The notes under the pieces: generated by a model
Databases searched by the model: none
What the model was told of the DNA's origin: nothing
The model's input: only the letters and a program-made list of their open reading frames with translations
Position numbers and translations under genes: made by a program
In this document: piece by piece, positions 8,854-19,068 of the stretch
Layout: every line of letters begins with the position of its first letter
How positions within the stretch are numbered: the first letter of the stretch is position 1
NCBI GenBank assembly: GCA_003223415.1
Contig: QHUY01000057.1
Span: 1-32,885, forward strand
Origin: Gemmatimonadota bacterium
GTDB taxonomy: Bacteria > Gemmatimonadota > Gemmatimonadetes > Gemmatimonadales > GWC2-71-9
Reading direction: 5' to 3'
Length of the DNA stretch: 32,885 nt

Positions 8854-10471
8854 CGGCGGGCTCCGATCGAGAGAACAGCGGCACTGCACACCATGAGCAG
8901 CACCCCGAACACCGCGGCCACACCCAGCTCGTTCAGGCGCAAGCTGGACATGATCTCGATGGCGATGGGCCGGGTGTCGTACGTATAGAGCACGACGGAC
9001 GACACAAAGTCGCCCAGCGCGCCGACGAACGCGAGGCTCGCCCCCGCGGCGAGCGCGGGCCCGAGGAGCGGCAGCGTGACGCGCCGCAGCGTGACCCAGC
9101 GGCCGGCGCCGAGGCTCGCCGCCGCCTCCTCGAGCGCCGGGTCCAGCTGGCGGTAGCCCCCGAGGATGGCGCGACCCGCGACCGGCAGCGACCGCACCAC
9201 GTACGCGAGCGGCAGCAGCACGACCGTCCCTACCAGGACCCACCGCAGCGCCAACGGCTTGCTCACCCCGAAGGCGGTCGCGAGCGCGACGGCGAACACG
9301 GTCCCAGGCAGCGCCCACGGCAACTCCAGGAAGCTCTCGATCCAGCGGCGCACGGCCACCCGGCGGCGGACGACGAGCCAACCCGCCGCGAGGGCCACGA
9401 CGACGGCCGCGGCGGTACTCACCGACGCCATCCAGAACGAGTTGAGCAGCGGCCGCAGCCGCTCCGGCTCCGAGAAAACGCGTCGGTAATTGACGAGCGA
9501 GAGAACCGGCGGAAGCGTCTCGGTGGTCCAGGTGGCGTACGGCACGAGCGAGACGAGCAGCAGCGTGAGGTGCGGCAGGAGCAGCAGCACGGCGAAGAGC
9601 CAGCCCGCCGCCGTGGCCAGGGCCCGCACGGCCGGCCGCTCGATGGGCCGCCGCCGCGGGGCGGTCCCTTTCCCCAGCGCGACGAGGAGATCCTCCCCCT
9701 GGGTGTGCCGCAGCAGCACGAGCCCCACCACGGCGACGAGGGCCAGGGCGAGCGTCTCCACCATGGCGAGCGCCAGGTCGCCGTTCACCTTGGTGCTGTA
9801 GATCTGGGTCGTCATGAGACGGAAGCCGCCGCCGAAAACGTAGGGCGCGCTGAAGGAGCCGAGCGCGGTCATGAACGTGAGCAGCGCCGCGCCGGCGAGC
9901 GCGGGCCGCAACAGGGGCAGGACGACGCGCCGGAAGATGCGGCCCCGCCCGGCGCGGAGCGCCTGCGCCGCCTCGAGCATCGACTGGTCGAGCCGGGCGA
10001 GGCCGGCCCGCGTCAACAGGTAGAAGTAGACGTACATCGAGTACGCGTGGACCAGCAAGATCGCACCCGCGCCTTGGAGGCGCCACGGCGCCCGGGCGAG
10101 GCCGAGCGCGTGCTGCAGCGCCCGGGCGACGAAGCCGGACTCTCCGTACAGGAACAGGAACGCGATGACGCCGACGAACGGCGGCAGCACCGCCGGGAGC
10201 GCGATCAGGGCGCCCAGCGCCTTGCGGCCCGGGAACTCGAACCACTCGAACAGGAACGCCAGCGGCACGCCGATCAGCGCCGCGAGCGCTACGCTGGCCA
10301 GCGAGATCCACAGGCTCGCCCACAGCGCCGCCCATTCGCCCGGCCGCGACACGAACGCCCGCAGCGCGTCGGCATGCGCGGCGTCACCCGCCACGATGAG
10401 GATGGGATACACCACCAGCCAGGCGAGCAGCAGCGCCAGGGCGAGACCAAACACCTGTCCGCGCCGGCCGT

Positions 10472-10475
<4 letters not shown>
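8850..10475 (-). CDS. fused ABC importer permease (iron/phosphonate/thiamine type)
   Basis: A 541-residue polytopic permease made of two homologous halves, as in FbpB, ThiP and 2-aminoethylphosphonate permeases. Each half carries an EAA loop that docks the ATPase: EAAQALRAGRGRIFRRVVLP in the first half and EEAAASLGAGRWVTLRRV in the second. About twelve hydrophobic segments are evident. It overlaps the upstream ATPase gene by 4 nt (ATGA) and the downstream MFS gene by 4 nt (GTGA). With its binding protein and ATPase it forms a complete importer. Ferric iron is the commonest substrate of this architecture, but a phosphatase gene in the same operon also makes an organophosphorus substrate possible. 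Confidence 0.9.
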
Positions 10476-11427
<952 letters not shown>

Positions 11428-11431
<4 letters not shown>

Positions 11432-12504
11432 CGACCTGTCCCTCGTCCCCCGTCCCCCTTCCCCCGGACGTTTGCGTCCCAGTACCGCATCCACTCGGCC
11501 CCACGCACCGCGAGCAGGTCCCAGTCCACGTCCGCGACCTTCATGCGCCGCCGGACGTCGCGCACCCAGCCCGGCAGCGAGTCCACGGGCAAGTCCGCGC
11601 GCGCGGGCAGGCGGTACACCTGGCGCGCGGCGAGCAGTTGCGCCTCCACGCTTCCCACCCATTCGACGAAGGCTCGCGCCGCGTCGCGATGCCGCGCGTT
11701 GCGCACCACCGCGATGGCATCCTCGATCACCGGGGTCCCGCTCTTCGGGAACACGTAACCGAGCTGCAGGCCGTCACGAATATTGATCTGGATGTCCGGC
11801 AGGTCCCAGATCGTCACCAAGCCCTCCCGGCGGACGATCTTCTGATCGAGCAGGGAGCCGTTGAGCACGTACTCCTTCGTCTGCGCGTCGAGCCGGCGCA
11901 GCCACTGGAAGCCGGCCGCGGTGTCGCCCGTCTGTTTCACGCCGCGCTCGATGAGCATCCCCCAGACGGCGCGCATCGTGCCGCTCGCGAGCGGATCGCG
12001 GATCAACACCTGCCCCTTCCATTTGGGGAGCAGGAGGTCGTCCCAGTCCTGCGGCGCTTCCGCGGGCCGCATCGCCTGCGCGGCGTAGACGATGACCGCC
12101 GGGGTCTCGAAGACAGCGAAGTACAGGTCGGCGGGCCCGCGACCGTGCGGGTCGATGGCCCCCGCCCAGCTGGGGCGAAATGGCTCGAGCAGCGAATCGG
12201 CGGCACCGCGCGCGAAGATCGTCGCCGGCCCGCCGAACCACACGTCCGCCTGGGGATTGGCGCGCTCGGAGCGCAGGCGGTCGTACACCTCCTGCGAGCC
12301 CATGTCCAGCCAGCGCACGTCGACGTCCGGATGGAGCTGCTCGAAGCGCCGCTCGAACAGCGTGAGGAGATCGCGGCCGTGGGGACTATAGATCACCAGA
12401 GGAGTGCGGGAATCCCGCGTGCAGGCGAATAACACCAGGGAGCACAGAGCAGGGAGCAGTACCTTCCGGTGCCCGCGGCCGCTGCGGCTCGCGTCGGAGA
12501 GCAC
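11428..12504 (-). CDS. ABC importer substrate-binding lipoprotein
   Basis: A 358-residue extracytoplasmic solute-binding protein of the ferric-iron/phosphonate (FbpA-like) group. With GTG 12504 as start, a basic n-region ending HRK leads to a hydrophobic core and a lipobox-like LFAC, after which the mature protein begins with a typical first strand (PLVIYSPHG). Characteristic stretches include ADVWFGGP, QDWDDLLLPKWKG and LVTIWDLPDI. ATG 12537 in the same frame is an alternative start that would overlap the preceding gene by 11 nt. The hydrophobic core is encoded by a heptamer repeat, and the C-terminal tail by another. The ligand is not certain: canonical Tyr pairs for iron are not clear to me, so phosphonate or another anion is possible. 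Confidence 0.85.
11438..11465. repeat. 4 x 7-bp tandem repeat at gene end
   Basis: GTCCCTC, GTCCCCC, GTCCCCC and TTCCCCC form a heptamer tract over the last codons of the substrate-binding protein gene. On the minus strand it encodes a Gly/Lys/Asp/Arg-rich tail (GKGDGGRGTGR) unlike the rest of the protein. Confidence 0.85.
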
Positions 12505-12535
12505 TGCTCCGTGCTCCCTGCTCCGGCTAGGGAGC
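12437..12535. repeat. inverted heptamer tracts (AGGGAGC family)
   Basis: Heptamers AGGGAGC, ACAGAGC, AGGGAGC at 12437-12457 (followed by AGT) are answered by the inverted series ACTGCTC, CGTGCTC, CCTGCTC at 12503-12523. The arms match at 19 of 22 positions. A further AGGGAGC stands at 12529-12535 over the PIG-L stop. The structure straddles the start and signal-peptide codons of the binding-protein gene and may act as a hairpin in the operon mRNA. Confidence 0.8.
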
Positions 12536-15010
12536 ATTGGCCTTTCTGAGCGCCAGGAGATTGGCAAAGAGCCGATACGCTCCCGGGACCCCGGCGGGCA
12601 GCTCCCGGAAGAACGCGAGCGCGGTGTACACGTATGCGCCGCGCCCCAGCGGTGCGACCAGCAGGCCGCCCTCGAGCGGCGGCCCGCCCGGATCGTGCAT
12701 CTCGAGCAGCGGCTTGTAGGCGGGGTCCCACTCGTGGGCGAAGTACAGGCCGCGCTCCTGCACCCAGCCCTGCCAATCCTCGGCCGTGATGCGGTTGGGC
12801 GAGCGGAACACCGCGCCCGTAGAATCGAGCAGCGTCACCGGCGCCGTCTCGTCGGTCACGCGATCGTGCGGCTGGGCGATCGTCAGCCGGTAGGGCGCAA
12901 AGCCGCCCTGGATGAAGGGGTACTGCTGGTACTGCACGATCACCAGCCCACCGCCGCGAGCGTACTCGAGCAGCCGACCGTTGTTGGCCACGAGGGCCGG
13001 ATCGGTCTCGTAGGCGCGGCTGCCGATGACGATGGCGTCGTAGCGCGCCAGATCGCCGCGGGCGAGCGTGTCGGCATCGAGCAGCTCGATCGGCACCCCC
13101 ACCGCCGCGAGCGCCTCCGGCACGCGGTCCGACGCGCCGCGCACGTAGCCCACGCGGCCCAGCGAGGGAAGCGCGATCCGCGCCAGACGGATTTCCGCCG
13201 TCGAGGGCTGGACCACCGGGCGGGGGCGGATATGCGGGTAGTCGATGATCGCGAGAGTGCCCTCGCTCCGGCGACCGTCCTGCCCGAGCACTGCCGCTCG
13301 CAGCTCGACGCTGCCCGGTTGCGCGCCCGCCGGCGGTGTCGCGGTGACGGTGACGCTCTGCGTCTCGTCTTCACGCGTGAACGCTAGACTCTCCGGCGCC
13401 GCCGGCTGCCACCCCCGTGGCAGAGTCAAGACGACCTGTCCCGCGGCCGGCCCGCGCGTCCGGTTGGTCACGGTGATCGTGAAGCGCCGCGCGCCGCCGG
13501 CTTTCCCGTTGATCGGCCATACCACGAGCTCGGGCGTGATCGCGACGTCGAACGGCCGGGTGACGAAAACAGGCCGCCGGATCTCGCCGATCGCCTGGTC
13601 CCGGTAGCGGTACACGATTTCGCGCTCGAGCGTGAGGGTTACGCCGGCGAAGACGACACGCGCGCGGAGGGCGAGCGGCGGCGGCGCGAACGGCTCGCCG
13701 CGCACGTCTGGGGGCACCCCGGACCAGTCGTACAGCGCGCCGGTGAGCGGCCGCCGCAGGAAGTACTCCGCCGAGCGTTCGGCGTCCTCGGCCACGGACA
13801 CCGTGAAGCGGCGCGTGAACACCGTTCCCGGCGCGGCAGCGCCGGTGGCGTCGGCCGGCGGCGTCACGATCCAACCCGGTGGGGCCGTTACCTGGATATC
13901 CTCCACGCGCGCTGCGGAATCACCGGCGTTCCAGATCACCGCGTCCACCTGCAGTCGCTGCCCCGGAATCACGATGCCGTCGTCGCCGACGCCGTCCACG
14001 GCGATCCCCGCGGCCTCCGCGATCGCACGCTCGAGCAGCGCGCGCTGCCGGCGTTCCCCGGAGCCGAGGTCCCGCGCGGCGCGCGTCAGATACGGCAGGA
14101 TGGCCTGCGGAGCCCACGCGTTGAGCCGCACCCGAGCCGAGTCGATCAGCGCGACGAAGCGCGTCTGGCCGCGCAGCACGGTGTCGACGCCGGCGAAGAG
14201 CCCGGGGTCGTCGCTGCCCGAGTGGGGAGGAGCCCGCGAGGCGAGCAGCGCCAGCCGCACGAAGCTCGGCCCCGGACGCTGCAGCTGCCCCTGATCCTGC
14301 GAGCGATGGCGGCTGCGGCTGGCCGCGGCGATCTGCGCGTACGACTGACCGGCCAGGGGGTCGAGCATGCCGGCCGGCATCGTGAGCGTGGTGCCGGTGG
14401 TGTCGAACCCTGCGCTGCGGTACAGCTTCACCGGGCCCCAAGCGGAGTCCTTCAGGATCTCGAACGCCTGCCGTGCCAGCTGGCCGGACACCTGGTGCTG
14501 GCCGTGGCCGTCCCGGGGCGTGCCGCTGAAGATCGAGATGATGATCTGGGGTCGAAATTTCCGGATGACGGCGATGACGTCCTCGAGCAGCGAGTCCCGC
14601 GGCCAGAAGCGGAACGTTTCGTCGGCCGACTTGGAGTACCCGAAATCGTAGGCGCGGGTGAAGAACTGGCCGGCGCCGTCCAGCTGGCGGGCCGCCAGCA
14701 GCTCCTCGCTGCGGATTATTCCCAGCTCCACCCCGAGCTCGGGGCCGATCAGGTTCTGGCCGCCCTCGCCCCGGCTCAGGGAGAGATAGGCCGCCTGGAC
14801 GCCGTAGCCCCGCGAGAGAAGCGTGAGCAGCTGGTTGTTCTCGTCATCGGGGTGCGCGCCGATCATGAGGACGCGCTTGTCGGCGCCGAGCTGCTGCAAG
14901 TCGCTCATCAACGCCGCGACGCCGCCGGTGCCGACGGGGGCGAGCGTCTGCCCCCGTGCGGTCCCGGCGGCGCAGGCGAGGCCTAGAAGACACGCACCGA
15001 GATGTCGCAA
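12527..15010 (-). CDS. secreted PIG-L/LmbE-family deacetylase, multidomain
   Basis: About 827 residues. An N-terminal signal peptide (MRHLGACLLGLACAAG) is followed by a PIG-L/LmbE N-acetyl-sugar deacetylase domain: zinc motif AHPDDE at 52-57, a downstream His in GHGQH, and the family stretch SLSRGEGGQN. The middle holds two NEW3-like beta domains (VTAPPGWIV and LTLPRGWQP). The C-terminal third resembles a glutamine-amidotransferase/ThuA-like fold (AIVIGSRAYETDP, YARGGGLVIVQYQQ). It probably trims acetyl groups from amino sugars outside the cytoplasm. No ATG fits: TTG 15010 or TTG 15019 are the best starts, overlapping the amidohydrolase end by about 30 nt. Neither has a clear ribosome-binding site, so coupled translation is likely. 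Confidence 0.85.
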   Translation of the reverse strand: MRHLGACLLGLACAAGTARGQTLAPVGTGGVAALMSDLQQLGADKRVLMIGAHPDDENNQLLTLLSRGYGVQAAYLSLSRGEGGQNLIGPELGVELGIIRSEELLAARQLDGAGQFFTRAYDFGYSKSADETFRFWPRDSLLEDVIAVIRKFRPQIIISIFSGTPRDGHGQHQVSGQLARQAFEILKDSAWGPVKLYRSAGFDTTGTTLTMPAGMLDPLAGQSYAQIAAASRSRHRSQDQGQLQRPGPSFVRLALLASRAPPHSGSDDPGLFAGVDTVLRGQTRFVALIDSARVRLNAWAPQAILPYLTRAARDLGSGERRQRALLERAIAEAAGIAVDGVGDDGIVIPGQRLQVDAVIWNAGDSAARVEDIQVTAPPGWIVTPPADATGAAAPGTVFTRRFTVSVAEDAERSAEYFLRRPLTGALYDWSGVPPDVRGEPFAPPPLALRARVVFAGVTLTLEREIVYRYRDQAIGEIRRPVFVTRPFDVAITPELVVWPINGKAGGARRFTITVTNRTRGPAAGQVVLTLPRGWQPAAPESLAFTREDETQSVTVTATPPAGAQPGSVELRAAVLGQDGRRSEGTLAIIDYPHIRPRPVVQPSTAEIRLARIALPSLGRVGYVRGASDRVPEALAAVGVPIELLDADTLARGDLARYDAIVIGSRAYETDPALVANNGRLLEYARGGGLVIVQYQQYPFIQGGFAPYRLTIAQPHDRVTDETAPVTLLDSTGAVFRSPNRITAEDWQGWVQERGLYFAHEWDPAYKPLLEMHDPGGPPLEGGLLVAPLGRGAYVYTALAFFRELPAGVPGAYRLFANLLALRKANAP

Positions 15011-16317
15011 GATGGACAAAGGTAGACGATTCCGCCCTTCATAACGAACTTGACGCGCTGGAGTTCCGTGATGTCCCGCAGCGGGTCGCCGGCGACGGCC
15101 ACGATATCCGCGAGCAGGCCGGGCGCGATGGCCCCCAGGTTGTCCTGCTGGCCGAGCAGGTCCGCGGCGACCGACGTGCCGGACTTGATCGCCTGCATCG
15201 GGGTCATGCCGTACTGGACGTAGTACTCGAATTCTTTGGCCTGGTTGATCTCCGTCCAAGGGAAGCCGCCCACGTCGGTGCCGGCCACGATCTTGACGCC
15301 CTTGCGGAGGGCGTGCTGGAAGGCGCGCCGCTGGGCGGCGACCATGGGTCCCCACACGCCGCCGCGCGGGCCCGCCACGTACTGGGAGACGGTGACCGTT
15401 GGCACCCAGAAGACCCCCCGCGCGACGAGCACGTCGAGCAGCGAGTCCGTGAGGCCGTCGCCGTGCTCGATGGAGTTCACGCCGGCCCGCAGCGCGGCGG
15501 CGATCCCATCGGACCCGATGGCGTGGGACGCGACACGACGGCCGAGGCGATGCGTCTCCTCCACGATGGCGCGGGCTTCGTCGTCGGTGAAATTGACCCA
15601 GCTGTGCAGCACGCTGTCGGGGCCGAAGTAGTAGCGGCGGTCGGAGTAGTATTTGATCCAGTCGGCGCCGTGGGACACCTGTTCCCGCACCGCGAGCCGA
15701 GCTCCGTCCACCCCGTCCACCGGCTGCACGCCGTGGGGCAGCTCGAGCTCCCAGTTTGTGCTCACGATGGGATACATCCCGGTCGGCGCCATCGCGCGCG
15801 TCGAGACGAACATCCGCGAGCCCGGGACCTCGCCGCGATTGATGGCGAGCTTGACGTCCACGTCCGCGTACATCGCGCCCTCGGTCTCGACATCGCGCAT
15901 CGTCGTGAAGCCGTGCTCGAGGGCGAGTCGGGCGTTTCGGGCGGCGAGAATCGCCCGGTAGGGAATGGATTCGTAGAGCAGCTGCCGGTCGTAGGACTCG
16001 GAGGTCGGGTCGCCCTGGAGCAGGATGTGCGTGTGGGCGTCGATGAGACCGGGCAGCACGGTCATCTGCGACAGGTCGATGACCCGCGGCGTCCTGGCCT
16101 GCCCCTGCACCTGTGCCAGCGGGCCGACGGCCTTGATCCGCTCGCCCTCGATCAGGATGCCCATGTTGGGCAGGGCGGCGTCGCCGCGGCCGTCGATCAG
16201 GCGGCCGGCCTTGATCAGGATCTGCTGGAGCGGCGGAGCGGGGGCGGGCGCCCCTTGGGCGGCGAGGGCCGCGGGCAGCGCGAGGAGCGCGAGCAGGGCG
16301 GCGAGCAGGCGGCGCAT
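14983..16317 (-). CDS. secreted metal-dependent amidohydrolase
   Basis: A 444-residue amidohydrolase-superfamily (imidazolonepropionase/prolidase-like) enzyme with a signal peptide (MRRLLAALLALLALPAALAA). The metal site is readable: HxH in DAHTHILL, Lys in WIKYYSD as the likely carboxylated bridge, His in ASHAIGSDG, His in IEHGD and Asp in GTDVGGF. ATG 16317 follows a GGAGAG; further upstream the frame reads as non-protein sequence. It is the first gene of the ten-gene minus-strand operon and is divergent from the acyl-CoA dehydrogenase gene. The last 15 residues, including CPSC, are encoded in the overlap with the next gene and are probably not functional. The substrate is unknown; peptides with C-terminal or imino acids are typical of the group. 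Confidence 0.88.
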   Translation of the reverse strand: MRRLLAALLALLALPAALAAQGAPAPAPPLQQILIKAGRLIDGRGDAALPNMGILIEGERIKAVGPLAQVQGQARTPRVIDLSQMTVLPGLIDAHTHILLQGDPTSESYDRQLLYESIPYRAILAARNARLALEHGFTTMRDVETEGAMYADVDVKLAINRGEVPGSRMFVSTRAMAPTGMYPIVSTNWELELPHGVQPVDGVDGARLAVREQVSHGADWIKYYSDRRYYFGPDSVLHSWVNFTDDEARAIVEETHRLGRRVASHAIGSDGIAAALRAGVNSIEHGDGLTDSLLDVLVARGVFWVPTVTVSQYVAGPRGGVWGPMVAAQRRAFQHALRKGVKIVAGTDVGGFPWTEINQAKEFEYYVQYGMTPMQAIKSGTSVAADLLGQQDNLGAIAPGLLADIVAVAGDPLRDITELQRVKFVMKGGIVYLCPSCDISVRVF

Positions 16318-16381
16318 CGGTCTCTCCGGGTGAAGGCGAGGCCAATCTAGCCCCTCCCCTGCTGCCCCGGGAGGCTCTGGG

Positions 16382-16387
16382 TATAGA
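16382..16387 (+). promoter_or_regulatory. putative -10 box, leaderless start
   Basis: TATAGA (within GGTATAGATT) lies 8 nt before the ATG of the acyl-CoA dehydrogenase gene, with no Shine-Dalgarno between. This spacing would place the first transcribed base at or within 2-3 nt of the start codon. No consensus -35 is visible. Confidence 0.45.
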
Positions 16388-16395
16388 TTGGGCGC

Positions 16396-18300
16396 ATGAC
16401 CACGACTGCCGCCGAACCCAAACGCCCCGTTTCCGCCGCAGAGGCCCGCGACGTCGCCGAAGCGGCGCGCGAGCAGGAATGGGCCGCGCCGAGCTTCGTC
16501 CGCGACCTCTTCCTCGGCAAGCTCCGGATGGAGCTGATCCATCCCTACCCCGAGCAGGACGCCGAGGAAGTCGCCCGCGCCAAGCCGTTCCTCGAAAAGC
16601 TGGAGCGGTTTCTGCGGCAGCAGGTCGATTCCGACAGGATCGACCGCGAAGGGGAGATCCCCGAGGAGGTGATCCAGGGCCTGCGGGAGCTGGGCGCCTT
16701 CGGGATCAAGATCCCGCGCGAGTACGGCGGGCTCGGCCTCTCACAGCTCTCGTACATGAAAGCGATCGAGCTGGTCTCCTCCGTCGACGGCTCCATCACC
16801 GCCTTGTTGTCGGCGCACCAGTCGATCGGCGTGCCGGGACCGCTCAAGATGTTCGGCAACGAAGCCCAGAAGAAGCGATACCTCCCCCGGCTCGCCAAAG
16901 GCGCGATCTCCGCCTTCGCCCTGACCGAGCCGGGCGTCGGCTCCGACCCCGCCGCCATGGAGACCCTGGCGGTGCCGAGCGAGGACGGCCAGGCCTGGAT
17001 CCTGAACGGGGAGAAGCTGTGGTGCACCAACGGGACGAAGGCCGAGCTGCTGGTGGTGATGGCGCGGACGCCGTCGAAGATCGTGAACGGCAAGGAGAAG
17101 CGGCAGATCACGGCGTTCATCGTGGAGACCGATTGGCCCGGGGTGACCGTGAAGCACCGCTGTCACTTCATGGGGCTGAAGGCGATCTACAACGGCGTGA
17201 TGCACTTCGCCAACGTCCGCGTGCCCAAGGAAAACGTGCTGTGGGGCGAGGGCAAGGGGCTGAAGCTCGCGCTGATCACCCTGAACACCGGGCGACTCAC
17301 CCTGCCCATCTCGTCCGTCGCGGCGGGGAAGCGCTGTCTCGAGATCTCGCGCCAATGGTCCAACGAGCGGATCCAGTGGGGCCGGCCGATCGGCCAGCAC
17401 GACGCGATCGCCCAGAAGATCGGCGCCATGGCCGCGAACACCTTCGCCATGGAAGCGGTCGCCGAGCTGTGCGGCCTGATGGCCGAGCGCGGCGGCTACG
17501 ACATCCGTCTCGAGGCGGCGATCGCTAAGCTGTATAACTCCGAGGCCGGGTGGCGCATCATCGACGATACCGTGCAGATCCGCGGTGGCCGCGGCTACGA
17601 GACGGCCGACTCGCTGCGCGCGCGCGGCGAGCAGCCGATCCCGGTCGAGCGCATCATGCGCGACTTCCGGATCAATTTGATCTTCGAGGGCTCGAGCGAG
17701 ATCATGCACCTGTTCATTGCCCGCGAGGCGGTGGACAAGCACTTCCAGGTGGCGGGCGACGTCGTGCTGCCGGGCAAAACCGCCGGCCAGCGGCTCGCGG
17801 GCCTGGTCCGCGCGGCCCTCTTCTACGCGTGGTGGTACCCGTCACGCTGGATCGGCTGGAGTTTCTGGCCCAAGGACGGAGCGTTCGGTCCGCTCGCGAC
17901 GCACGTGCGCTACGTCGAGCGCGCGGCGCGGCGCCTGGCGCGCGGTGTGTTCCACTCGATGATGCGCTTTGGGCCCAAGCTCGAGTACCGCCAGGCCGTG
18001 CTGTTCCGGCTGGTGGACGTCGGCGCCGAGCTGTTCGCGATGGCGGCGACGTGCGCGCGGGCCCTGTGGCTGCTCGGGCAGGATGCTGAGGCCGGCCGCC
18101 ACGCCATCGAGCTCGCCGATCTATTCTGCCGTCAGGCGCGCGGCCGTGTGCAGGCCAAGTTCGGGGGGTTGTGGCGCAACGAGGACACGCACACGTACCG
18201 CGTCGCCCAGCAGGTCCTGAAGGGGGACCATCGGTGGCTGGAGAGCGGGATGGTCACGCAGTCGGACAGTCGGACGGTCACGCTGCTTGATGCGCGATGA
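16396..18300 (+). CDS. acyl-CoA dehydrogenase, very-long-chain type
   Basis: A 634-residue flavoenzyme catalysing the first, alpha-beta desaturation step of fatty-acid beta-oxidation. It has the ACAD core with FALTEPGVGSD (FAD/substrate contact), WCTNG, the dimer-cofactor motif QIRGGRGYE and the catalytic Glu in FEGSSEI. About 180 further residues match the C-terminal extension of VLCAD/ACAD9-like enzymes. An unusual N-terminal stretch of about 75 residues precedes the core. The ATG has a TATAGA box 8 nt upstream and no ribosome-binding site. The last codons (VTQSDSRTVT) are made of an octamer repeat, and the stop lies 23 nt into the convergent downstream gene. Confidence 0.92.
   Translation: MTTTAAEPKRPVSAAEARDVAEAAREQEWAAPSFVRDLFLGKLRMELIHPYPEQDAEEVARAKPFLEKLERFLRQQVDSDRIDREGEIPEEVIQGLRELGAFGIKIPREYGGLGLSQLSYMKAIELVSSVDGSITALLSAHQSIGVPGPLKMFGNEAQKKRYLPRLAKGAISAFALTEPGVGSDPAAMETLAVPSEDGQAWILNGEKLWCTNGTKAELLVVMARTPSKIVNGKEKRQITAFIVETDWPGVTVKHRCHFMGLKAIYNGVMHFANVRVPKENVLWGEGKGLKLALITLNTGRLTLPISSVAAGKRCLEISRQWSNERIQWGRPIGQHDAIAQKIGAMAANTFAMEAVAELCGLMAERGGYDIRLEAAIAKLYNSEAGWRIIDDTVQIRGGRGYETADSLRARGEQPIPVERIMRDFRINLIFEGSSEIMHLFIAREAVDKHFQVAGDVVLPGKTAGQRLAGLVRAALFYAWWYPSRWIGWSFWPKDGAFGPLATHVRYVERAARRLARGVFHSMMRFGPKLEYRQAVLFRLVDVGAELFAMAATCARALWLLGQDAEAGRHAIELADLFCRQARGRVQAKFGGLWRNEDTHTYRVAQQVLKGDHRWLESGMVTQSDSRTVTLLDAR
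18253..18284. repeat. 4 x 8-bp tandem repeat at gene end
   Basis: GTCACGCA, GTCGGACA, GTCGGACG and GTCACGCT are consecutive octamers over the last codons of the acyl-CoA dehydrogenase and the convergent stop codon of the next gene. The octamer GTCGGACG also makes up the repeat inside the SURF1 gene at 26988-27019. Confidence 0.85.
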
Positions 18301-18940
18301 TGATGCTCTTCAACCGCTCGGGGGTTTCCCCGGCGGCGTCGCCGTAGGGCGAGGGGTGCCCCCGCGGGTCCACCACCACGGACGGGCAGACGAGCGGATA
18401 CTGGCGGGCGCGGACGCGCTCGGCCGCCGCCTCGGTGGCCACCGGCGTCGCGATGGCCAGCTGGCGCGCGCCGAGCCGCTCGGCGGCCTTCGCCGCCGCC
18501 AGCACTTTCCAAGGGAAGATCACCTGGCCGTCCACGATGACCGTCGCGCGACCCGCCAGCTTCTTCACCGGCCGATGCGTGCGGTAGAGGACCAGGTCCT
18601 GTCTGACTCTGGCCCGCGACTCATCGATCGCTGACTGCAACTTCTCGAGCAGATTCATTCCCGGCTGAAAGTCGGGGTCCATCTCGGCCGGTGAGTCCTC
18701 GGCCATGGCGCCGATGGGGGCGAGGTTGGAGCCGAGGCGGATGAACGCGGCCACCAGGACGTCGAATGGCGCCCCCATCGCCTTGGCCGCATGCGCGGCC
18801 ACCTCCACACCGTCCGGCGTGATCCCCAAGAGGATGCAGGACGTGTAGCCGCGCGCGGCGAGCTGCTGGCCCAGCAGGGCGCCGGCGCTCGATTTCGTGG
18901 GATACAGGCTGGGACGGGAGGCGGACGGCTGGTCGGGCAT
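18278..18940 (-). CDS. phosphoribosyltransferase-like protein, PRPP loop lost
   Basis: A 220-residue soluble protein that lines up in order with COG1926 predicted phosphoribosyltransferases: a first Rossmann strand with GVEVAAHAAKAMGAPFDV (about 44-61), IGAMAED (76-82), a helical region ending in LYRTHRPVKKLAG, and GARQLAIATPVA (147-158). The two PRPP-binding elements are degenerate. The usual DDG-x-ATGAT loop is replaced by VDGQVIFPWK near 126-135, and the PRGG-type loop by GITPDG. It is therefore unlikely to be a normal transferase and may be a binding or regulatory protein. The ATG at 18940 has no ribosome-binding site but a TTAACT box 7 nt upstream. It is convergent with, and overlaps, the acyl-CoA dehydrogenase gene. 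Confidence 0.7.
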   Translation of the reverse strand: MPDQPSASRPSLYPTKSSAGALLGQQLAARGYTSCILLGITPDGVEVAAHAAKAMGAPFDVLVAAFIRLGSNLAPIGAMAEDSPAEMDPDFQPGMNLLEKLQSAIDESRARVRQDLVLYRTHRPVKKLAGRATVIVDGQVIFPWKVLAAAKAAERLGARQLAIATPVATEAAAERVRARQYPLVCPSVVVDPRGHPSPYGDAAGETPERLKSIIIAHQAA

Positions 18941-18947
18941 GAGCCCA

Positions 18948-18953
18948 AGTTAA
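18948..18953 (-). promoter_or_regulatory. putative -10 box, leaderless start
   Basis: On the minus strand TTAACT ends 7 nt before the ATG at 18940, with no Shine-Dalgarno between. This is the same geometry as at 411-416 and 16382-16387. Confidence 0.3.
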
Positions 18954-19028
18954 GCCATCAGCGATCAGCCGTCAGCCGTGAGGAAGCCTGGCGCTGGTCT
19001 GATGGCCGATGGCTGATGGCTGACGGCT
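18954..19028. repeat. inverted heptamer arrays in divergent promoter region
   Basis: Four heptamers in the AGCCATC/AGCCGTC family occupy 18954-18981. After 19 nt, four inverted heptamers GATGGCC, GATGGCT, GATGGCT and GACGGCT occupy 19001-19028. Three of the four heptad pairs differ by one base, so the tract can form a long imperfect hairpin. It fills most of the gap between the divergent phosphoribosyltransferase-like and citrate synthase genes, where both promoters must lie. Confidence 0.88.
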
Positions 19029-19068
19029 CCCTTATCTTCCACCCGCACCGTTTCCCAGGACGACGGCC

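Noticed and set aside
8850-10335. Large open frame in another minus-strand frame over the permease gene
   Set aside because: It is an extension of the MFS first-half frame back through the permease gene, a GC-rich shadow without protein character.
14983-15030. Zinc-ribbon tail (CPSC) on the amidohydrolase
   Set aside because: Only one Cys pair, located in the overlap with the start of the PIG-L gene, so it is more likely an accident of overlapping frames.
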